Shown piece after piece: positions 1 through 9,900 of a stretch of DNA of 64,000 nt. A model generated the notes under the pieces. The model made no database searches. It saw only the letters and a program-made list of their open reading frames with translations, and had not been told where the DNA came from. The number at the start of each line of letters is the position of its first letter. Within the stretch, counting starts at the first letter, position 1. The DNA comes from Mesostigma viride. Lineage: Eukaryota > Streptophyta > Mesostigmatophyceae > Mesostigmatales > Mesostigmataceae. The stretch spans positions 2,233,961-2,297,960 of the forward strand of contig RPFO01000003.1 in assembly GCA_009746045.1 (NCBI GenBank). Direction: 5' to 3'. The translations under genes were made by a program, and so were the position numbers.

Positions 1-945
1 AGCCCCTCGGTGGAGGCGATCCTCGGCGTGGCAGGGGATGGTAGCGAGCTTACTCGTACAGCGGTCCAGCTGGCGCTGCTGTCCGAGTGGACAACGACGG
101 GCAAGATGGCGTCCGAGCTGAGCAAAGTGGAGGACCGGCTTGCGAGACAGTTGCAGGCGCTGGAGCAAAAAGAGGCGTATCTGAGGCCGAGAGAGCAGAG
201 TGACGCGGAGAATAGTAATCGTTTAGATGATTTAATCACGGTCGGGAGCGTGGCACCTGTGGCGGACAAGCCGGGTGAGCATGCGGCGGGTCACCGGCAT
301 TCTCATTCTACTCGCTGGCACGGGCACCACCGGCGCAAGAGCGAGGTGGGGGGGGGGGAAGCCCCAGCATCCCCCACGCAGGGGGGGAACAGCTCCCGGG
401 GCAACTCGGTCGCCCTGGGACAAGTGGGGGTCGAGCTCATCGACATAGTGCTGCAGCAGCGGCGCCAGGTGGCGCAGCGCAACTCGCCGGGGCCCAACAC
501 GGGGGGGGTCACCATCAAGTCGGAGGCTGAAGAGGCCGAAGAAGCGGCGCGCCAGCGGAAGAGCTTGACATCGGCGGGCGCAGTCCGGCCGGATGACCTG
601 GCAGCGCTACGGCCCAAGAGTGGGCGCCCGATGAGCGTTGCGGGCCGGCCGCGGAGTAGCGTAGGACCGGACGGGAGGCCCAGCGGCCCTGGCCAGGGTG
701 GGGCGGGTCCGATGTCACCGGGAGGCGGCGGCGGGGGTGGCGGCGGGGGTGGCGGCGGGGGTGGCGGTGGGGGTGGGTTCGGGAGTGGGGGCGGACAGAA
801 TAGCGCGGGTCCATCCACGCCCCAGTCAACCGCTGGAGGGGGCTCGAGCCTGCTATCGCCCACGGGGACGGATTTGGTGGCGCGGCTCATGAGGGGGCAC
901 GTGCAGGCGACGGATTTCGTGGGCCTCTGGGAGGTGTGCACGCCG
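1..945 (+). CDS. GAF-gene exon: low-complexity N-terminal region
   Basis: The frame is open from base 1 to the donor GTGAGT at 946, and no ATG is needed because the exon enters from outside the window. It encodes a predicted helical stretch near residues 30-60 (charged, [17 protein letters not shown]), then Ser/Gly/Pro-rich linker, and a run of about 20 glycines at 721-780. The last residues, [22 protein letters not shown], look folded again. The composition is typical of disordered linkers in algal regulatory proteins. The opposite strand is also open here, but only as a Pro-rich shadow of the glycine run. Confidence 0.65.
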
Positions 946-3900
946 GTGAGTTCGTCGGTGCTTGTTATGGATTTTTTGTAGGTCTGAAACAGCAGCATGC
1001 CGGTGAGTGGCCTCGTATATTGATGGGGGGAGGGCCAATGCTGAGGGGTGGTGAGGAGCAGGGTGAAGGGTCTGTGAGCCGGTGAGTGGCAGATGGATGA
1101 AGGGTGCAAAGGCTGGTACATTAGCGTTAGTCATTGAAGTGTTATTTCTTGTTGTGAAAGAGAGCAGGCCAGTGAGGGGCGTAGTGGTGGAGGGTAGTGC
1201 TGAGGGACAGGAGGGATGGGGAGTGGAGGTAAGGCGGGGGAAGCCAAGAGAGCAGATGTGATGCGTGGGCGGGAGCACTTGACTGTGTCGGTGGGAATAG
1301 ACATGAGGGTAAGTGCAGGAAGTGATGGGACCCCATGAGTTGCTTTCTCTCTGTGCCTGTGCGCGCACACGCATGCTCATGCTACTTTGGCAGCTGCGGG
1401 CGCTCCGGCTCGTTGCTTGTTGCTTGCGCGCACACCTACCTTGTTACTACCAGCGCTCGCACCTCCGTTCTTTTTCGCTAAGTAATACGACTCCTGCTCC
1501 CCCCATCATATCTACTGGCACTCATACGCCTTCCCTCCAATGTACACATGCTCCTGCCATGCCCCCGCACACTCCTGCCATGCCCCCCGCACACACCTGC
1601 CATGCCCCCGCACACACCTGCCATGCCCCCGCACACGCCTGCCATGCCCCCGCACACGCCTGCCATGCCCCCGCACACGCCTGCCATGCCCCCGCACACG
1701 CCTGCCATGCCCCCGCACACTCCTGCCATGGCCCCACACACCCTTGCCATGCCCCCGAACACTCCTGACCTGCCCCTGAACACTCCTGACCTGCCCCCGC
1801 AGGAATCGCGCGGCACCCACGCGCGAGGCCTCGTGCGTGAATGCCTGGCCGTGCTTGATGTCATCTTCGAGCAAGGCGCCGCGCTCATGAACATCTCCAA
1901 CACATTTGCCGAGCTAAACATAGACCGCCTCATCAACGACGCGGTCAACAAGGGGCTCGCCGCAGAGGAGGCGGGCGGAGAGGCCTCGACGGCAGCGGCC
2001 GGGGGCAAGGGGGGGGTGACAGCGGGTGCCAGCAGTGGGGGTCTGGAGGAGGAGGGGGCGGCGCTCAAGCCAGAAGGCTCGGAACGGAAGTTGCCGGGGG
2101 CTGGTGTGCTTCCCAGTGGGCTGGCAGACGTGAGGTGAGGATGGCATTTTTGAAAATGAATGTTGAGGAAGTGTGGGGGGGGGGGAATAAGAAGTTGGTC
2201 CCGACCATTCCAAGTGCTGTGTTTAGCTTGCAACGCTACAGGAATGGTTGGGTATATGTCCTGTGAGACAGGGAGGATAATTGTACACAAGAAAATACAT
2301 AAATTACATGTACGAAAATGCGAGGGTGAAGGTAAAACTAAGAGGGTCAAGATGGCGTTAGTATGGAGACCACCTGATGTCCGCGAGGTTCGATTCCTAT
2401 GCATATATTGTTTTGGCGCTGTGAAGGCTTGGGTGTCATTGACATGGCAGGGCTGCCATGTTGGGCGCTGGTCATCAAGTGAATTGAATGGGCCCTAGTG
2501 CAGGTTGTCCAGTAGAGGTTCAATATCAAGTTGGTTGGTCTCCTTGATTCCCATAAGTCCCTTCCGGTCATACCCCCTCTCTGGCCCCTTTCTGCCCCCT
2601 TTCTGCCCCCTTTCTGCCCCCTTTCTGCCCCCTTTCTGCCCCCTTTCTGCCCCCTTTCTGCCCCCTTTCTGCCCCCTTTCTGCCCCCTTTCTGCCCCCTT
2701 TCTGCCCCCTTTCTGCCCCCTTTCTGCCCCCTTTCTGCCCCCTTGCTCCTTTCTGCATGGATCCCACGTTTTTATGGGCAGCTAGTAAGGACCAGCATGG
2801 CAGAGGGCAATGGTGTCTCAGATGCATAAGAAGCAGCCATTGCCCGTTTATCCAGGAGTAACACTCAGCAGCTCCTGATATTCATTCTGGATTTAATTAG
2901 CGAACTTGATTAGCCATTCAATCTCGATTCAATCACAAACTAAATTAGACATTGGTGTTCATGTTCCGGCAGCGTCTGCTGGGCTCTACCTGTACCGTAA
3001 ACGCTGTCCCCATTGCACCTCCTATATCGTCCAGTCTTTGGCGGTGTGGTTGCGAGGCCTGGCATGTGGTAGCTGGCTGCCACAGTAGCAATCTAGTAGT
3101 ATAGATGCAACTGATAAATGCTCCTAGTACTCCTAGCATGTCTGTCTGACGGGAACTCAAGGTGCATATCAATGTACTGGCTTTCGTCGCAACCGTGTTT
3201 CTGCTTTTGGCGGTTATGGAACCTTTTGTGCACCGTTCTTGCAGTGGCGTGGAGAGCAGCCCGACCGCGTTTGGGACACGCTCCACCCTTAAGGTACCGA
3301 AACAAGGGAGTCTAAAGTGACGTGGGCCATAGAGACCGCTTTTCTTAGGTGATCCATACTCCACGATGCGCTCCATCCTCGGTACAGAGGAAGGGAGTTG
3401 TATATCGTGGGGCTATAGACAACACTACTATTGTTCATATTCCACATCACTCTCTATTCTCAAGGTACAAAAGCTAAGGAGTTGTTACATCAAGGATATA
3501 CAACATGTTCCTTAAGTAGTCCTCAACGCGCTCCATCCTGAGGGGAGCATATCAAGTAAGTAGAAAATAGCAAAATACGGTATTGCTGTAAATACACAAC
3601 ACGTGCTTCCCCCTGCCCTCTTCACTCTCTTTCCCCTCTAAAAGCTCTTTTAACGGTACCCAAGAGGCATGTGGTCAGGTGATTTCCCTCACTGCCAGCA
3701 CTTGGCAACATATGGCATACCGGTCGTTGTATGAGAAACTAAACCTCACTCGTAGTCGCTTGCCCATTCCTTCCTTCGCTGCATCTCCTGGCTTGCCCAG
3801 CTTGCCCTGCGTGATCTCTTTTCCCTTTCCTGTAACCTCCCGCTCCCTCTCCCTCCCCCTCCCCCTCCCCCTCTCCTTCTATTTTCCCTGCTCACACGCA

Positions 3901-6900
3901 TACACATACAAATATATTGAAATTTGCATTCTTATGAAAAAATAAACCCCAGAAATCCGACGTGAACGAGCGTGCGGCCACCACGGACATGATCACCAAG
4001 ACCCTCTCCCTCGTCGTCTCCCGCTCCCTCGAGGAGGTGGACACCGTGCGCTCTGCCGTGATGGAGCTCAGGCAGGAGCGTCGACACATGGAGCTGCGCT
4101 TCCAGGTGGCCATGGCCACGCTGCGCGCGGGGCTGGAGGTGGGTCATCTCAACTACCTTGGCCGTGCGTTCAAGCCAGGGAGTTAGGTTTGCTCGAGCAC
4201 GGGACTTGGGACTGTTCAAGCAAGCGATTCTAGTGGGTGGGACGTGGGTTGATTGTAAATCAATGGTGGGCTGTCTGTGGGTCGAAGGTTGGTCATGGTT
4301 GCGTTGCGAAGCTTTTGAGCTGGGTAAGGTATTACCTTTACAGCTAGAGGGCTGATCGTGGTTTGGAGGACGCATGGTGTGTGTCTCTGGGCCAACCTGA
4401 GGGCTAGAGGTGGTTTTGGTGCTGGGATGAGAGCTGAAGCGGGGCTGAAAGCGGTTCAGGAGGAGGGAGGGGCGGGTTGGCCAAAATGGTCTGGTGGATA
4501 GGTAACTGTGATCTATGCACTCGTAAGTTGTTGCTTGACTCATGCCCTCATAGTAGGCTTTACCGCTTCGCTCCCCTTGTGGAGAACTCAGACCTTTCTA
4601 CGCTGTATGCCAGTGCCGGCTCTAGGAGGTGCTAGTTACGCTCTTCCGGACGTAGTTGCTGTCCCTTGTTGCCCCTTGCCTCCTCACCCCGCCAGCTCAA
4701 GGAGGCGGAACTTTCACGTGCCTTTCTCTCTTGTTCCTGCCTGTTTACTACCTTCTCTGTTGCCCCTCTTGCCCCTTGCCCCTTGCCCCTTGCCCCTTGC
4801 CCCTTGCCCCTTGCCCCTTGCCCCTTGCCCCTTGCCCCTTGCCCCTTGCCCCTTGCCCCTTGCCCCTTGCCCCTTGCCCCTTGCCCCTTGCCCCTTGCCC
4901 CTTGCCCCTTGCCCCTTGCCCCTTGCCCCTTGCCCCTTGCCCCTTGCCCCTTGCCCCTTGCCTCGTCACCCCCGCCAGCTCAAGGAGGTGGACCAGGCCG
5001 TGTCGGCCATCGTGGTGTCCACCCTGCGCTGCTCGCACTGCTTCCTGTTGCTGCTGGACCGGGGCACGAAGGCAGGTGGCATGTGTGCCCATGCATTACT
5101 AGCCTTATAGTGACCATACAGTGACATTAAGGCCGATGGCACTGAGACTGCGTGTGCCGGCTCTGCGCCCTTGACCCATGTATCATAACGCCCGCTACCA
5201 GGTGGTGCCCCCGACAAAGCATGGACATCACACCATGGTATTTGCTTGCGAACAATATTCGCGCCTTAAAAATCACGTTTCGAATGTGAATATACAATTA
5301 TGACAGTTTCCTGCGGAATGAATTACTCGCGTTGTAGGTTGTTGAGCCAACTTATGCTCAGTTGGATGTAGTCCTTTCTGCAAGATGTAGCGAACACATA
5401 TTCTGCCGTGGACATGAAGCATATGTATTGCTTCGTATCCATATCTCTTTATGTGCATTTGTTTACATGTCAGTCCGTAGACTTCCTGTCGTCGGTGGAC
5501 ATCAAGGTGCCGCTAAAGCTTATTTCTTATTCCGCTCAATTTGTTTCCGTGTGATCCTTTGCATGTACTGTGCTTGTTGCAGGACTTCCTCTCCGCGGTG
5601 GACATCAAGGTGCCGCTAAAGGCATCAGTGCCCGCGCTCGCACTGCTCACAGGGGAGACAGTGGTGGTGAAGGATGCCAGCAGCGACCGGCGGTTCTCTG
5701 CAGCTGATGCTAAGCGCGACGCGCGGCTGGGCATGACATCGCGTAACATCATCTCCGTATGCATGCAGCGGAATGTATGTGGGTGCTCGGTGGCAGGAAG
5801 ATGGGGGTGGGGGTGGGGGTGACTGCAGAGAAACGTGCATGTGTGTATGCATGCAGAGAATCGTGGGAGAGGGTGCTTGAGGGAAGACGATTTTTTTTTT
5901 TTTTTTTTGGGGGGGGGGGAATGGATTGCCACGACATCGTTGCGTGCAGGAAAGCGGGGATGAATATCTGTTCTTTGCGACAGGGAAGATGTGGAGGGGC
6001 CGCGGCGCTTAGGTGCATGGCAGGGACGCATGCGGGGGTGTGTTCGCACGCTTGGTGCCGCAAGCCCTGTGCGCGCCAGAACGAGGGTGCGTGGCCGCTA
6101 CGGGCGCACGCACGTGTGTGTGTGTGTGTGTGTGTCTGTGTTTATGTGTTTGTGTGTTTGTGTGTTTGTGTGTTTGTGTGTTTGTGTGTTTGTGTGTTTG
6201 TGTGCAAGTGTGTGCGTGTGTATGCCTGCGCCTGTGTGTGTGTGTGTGCGCGCGCGCGTGTGCGTCTGGTGCCGCAAGCCGTCGGTGCGCCAGACCGAGG
6301 GGTTGTATTCCCAGGCGCTGTTAGTCTTAAAGGCAAAGTTAGACTGCAAGTATGCACCCGCATGCCCTACACACACGTGGCGATGTGTTGATGAATCACA
6401 CCAGAAGAGCTGGTACTGTAGCATGCGCATCGTGGATGAAGGTACTGTAGCATGCGCATCGTGGATGAAGGTACTGTAGCATGCGCATCGTGGATGAAGG
6501 TACTGTAGCATGCGCATCGTGGATGAAGGTACTGTAGCATGCGCATCGTGGATGAAGGTAGTGTAGCATGCGCATCGTGGATGAAGGTACTGTAGCATGC
6601 GCATCGTGGATGAAGGTACTGTAGCATGCGCATCGTGGATGAAGGTAGTGTAGCATGCGCATCGTGGATGAAGGTACTGTAGTATGCGCATCGTGGATGA
6701 AGGTAGTGTAGCATGCGCATCGTGGATGAAGGTAGTGTAGCATGCGCATCGTGGATGAAGGTACTGTAGCATGCGCATCGTGGATGAAGGTACTGTAGCA
6801 TGCGCATCGTGGATGAAGGTAGTGTAGCATGCGCATCGTGGATGAAGGTACTGTAGCATGCGCATCGTGGATGAAGGTACTGTAGCATGCGCATCGTGGA

Positions 6901-9900
6901 TGAAGGTACTGTAGCATGCGCATCGTGGATGAAGGTACTGTAGCATGCGCATCGTGGATGAAGGTACTGTAGCATGCGCATCGTGGATGAATCACCCAAG
7001 TCTAACTTAGGAACCGCGGGGATTCCTTTCGTTCTGTAGACCAGATGCGTAGATCTCCACCTATCTGCTGGCATCCATTACTGGTGCAAGCGCTTCCATC
7101 CGATCTCCTGTCGCCTTCCCAGCCAGGAGGCAACCGGGTAGTTTTAATGGAAAGTGGGGAAAATGTGCTACACTCTAGGGAATGTACCCTGTGGTGGGTG
7201 GGTTTGCTAATTCTGCCTGATGTGAGCTCCATCGGCTGCTACGCTGGAGGTCTTGTGTGGGTGCTTTTCTTCATTGTGAAGCAGCAGAAAGTTTGCTCTG
7301 TTATTTGGCTAACTGCTCCTGCTTGCTTTGCGCCGCCACTGCGTGCTGCATGTTCTGGTGACCGTGCAGGGTGTCGCGGTGGGCGTGCTCCAGGTACGCA
7401 CAGCTTGCGGGAAATGAAATTCTAGAGAATCTTTGTACTAGTTTCAGCTCTGCTGGTGGTCTGGTTGACTTTCTTCTACAGCTTGTGTCTGCCTCCCCCT
7501 CCCCCATTCCCTCCTCTCCACACCTAGGCATTGCAGCTGCTTTGATGTAGCAAGGCCATTCGCACACCGCATTGCTCCACCCCCTGCCCCGCCTGCCTCA
7601 CACTTGCCACTCGGCGTCACGTTCTCAAACTTGGCTTCTCCAATCGGCCCCTTCACCCCACCCCACCCCACCCCACCCCACCCCACCCCACCCCACCCCA
7701 CCCCACCCCACCCCACCCCACCCCACCCCACCCCACCCCACCCATCCCAGGCGGTCCACGAGCCTAACGGCATCTGGCATCTCACCCCACCATCACCATC
7801 TGACAACTCCCTCCCTCTCACACACGTTCCCTTTCACTCTCTCCCCGTCTTACTTCATCTCCTCCCCCTCTCGCTCCCTCCTTCACAGTACTTCCTCCCA
7901 TCCCCCTCTCGCTTGCTCCCCTCTCCCTGGCCCCCCCGCCGTGAATCTGGTTCCCCGCGCCCCCCACGCCACCCCTGTACGATACCGCTTTTGTGGTTTA
8001 TCAACTTGCTTTTGACCTCAAGGTGGTAAGGCTATCCACTGGTCGGTCGTTCAGTGCAGGCGGTCAAAAAGGTGAACTGCTGTGTTTTTTACTATCATGG
8101 CAGTTATCCTTGCTATGCTTCGCTGCAGGCGGTAAACAAGATGAACGGCACTGTGCCATTCACCCTTCAGGACCAGCATGATCTGGAGGTGGTGGCGGAG
8201 GAGTCGTGGTACGCATGTCACAACATCCTGCAGTACCGGCACGACATCAGCTCGCTGCACGATGCCAAGAGCTTGCTCGATAAGGTGGGGCGATGAGAGG
8301 CTGACCTTGTGCAATCGTAGAAGTGTAATCAATCCTGCCACTTCTCTTATCACACCAGCTTGCTGCATGATGGCAAAGTCCCTGTTGGACCTGCTGGGGC
8401 GACATGCTGACCCCATTTATCCATGAACAGACAGTACCACGCATGCCTCTATTGCACATTATGATTTGCTTCTCTCTCTTGGTCGTACAAACCCCACAGG
8501 TCTGTTCACACAAGGTAAGGCAACAGATAGGTGACATCACTGGGCGTGGTAATTAGCTCCATCGTGTAGGACATGACCCTCAACATGTCAACCCTTCATG
8601 CTTGATCTTGCAGCTGGCAGCATGCCATGCTCTTGGTTTAGAGTTCAACGTTTTATGTTCGGGGGCCTTGTTTTTTAAGCTCTCTATGTTCCATTCCTTG
8701 CACTTGTGTAACCTGCCCCTGCAATGCCACGTCTTGCCATCCTCCATACGATGGGATGGGGAACACAATGACCAAACCATCGCTGCGAATCCTGTTTGCT
8801 TCGGCGGCTCGGCGGCTACTGCTGCGGATCTTGACCACCGTTCTGGGCCGCTGCCTCCTCCCGCCATGGCGCACGCTGTACGATGGGATGGCGTGCTTCT
8901 CGCAACACATTGATCAACAACGGCTACCTCGATGGCTCTTGCTGTCGCTACCATGGCAATCTGTGCACGGCATTTATCCTGTCGCCACCACGACGGTTTC
9001 ATGCTACCGCCTGTCTCCCTTCACCTGCAGAGCAACGTCCTCTTCCAGCTGTGCCAGACGTAAGTGACCAGCTTTTCTTCACCACCGCCCTTTTCTTCAC
9101 CACAGCACTAGCGTCTTTTGATGGCACCCCCGTGCCCCCATCCGTCACGCACGCTGCACACGTCAGGCTATTGATCCATGGGCACGCTGCACACGTCAGG
9201 CTATTGATCGCAACGCATCGCAGGCTATTCGTGTGCCTGTGTGTTATCAGATCCGACCCGATGGTATCCTGTGTTATTAACTCCGTTCCCATTATCGCCT
9301 GACATCGCAGGGTATTCGTGTGTTATCAGATCCGACCCGATGGTATCCTGTGTTATTAACTCCGTTCCCATTATCGCCTGACATCGCAGGGTATTCGTGT
9401 GTTATCAGATCCGACCCGATGGTATCCTGTGTTATTAACTCCGTTCCCATTATCGCCTGACCACATCAAGGCATCATCATGCCCATTTCGCCCCTCCGTC
9501 ACGATCGTTCATATATGCACTTGGTACACTAGTTGTCTCATCTATTATGCCATTTGATACAAGCCACTTGCTATGTCTACCCGCAGCACTTGCTATCTCC
9601 ATCACCACCACCCGCAGCATGGATGTCGTCTCGTATCGCGTGGAAACTGGTGCGGGGTGTAGCTAGACAACCATTCCCTACAAGTATGCCACCATTCCCT
9701 CCACTAGTATGCCACCATTCCCTATTCTAGTATTCCAAATGCTGGCACGACCCCATCGCCGGCTCCACCCACCCACCCACCGCAGCGCATGTATGAGTCG
9801 CTGGACATTGGCCACTTGCCACTGCTCGCCGCTGGTGCACAGAGCTATAGCTAACTGGCCACTTGTTATACGACACTTGCAATACATGCCACTTGCTATC

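Noticed and set aside
4508-5124. Leu/Pro/Cys-rich ORFs of about 150-200 codons
   Set aside because: Translation of (CCCCTTG)n. Only the end of one frame, from 4979, is used as a real exon.
6098-7074. Minus-strand ORFs of 200-280 codons
   Set aside because: Translation of the 29-bp minisatellite and the TG tract.
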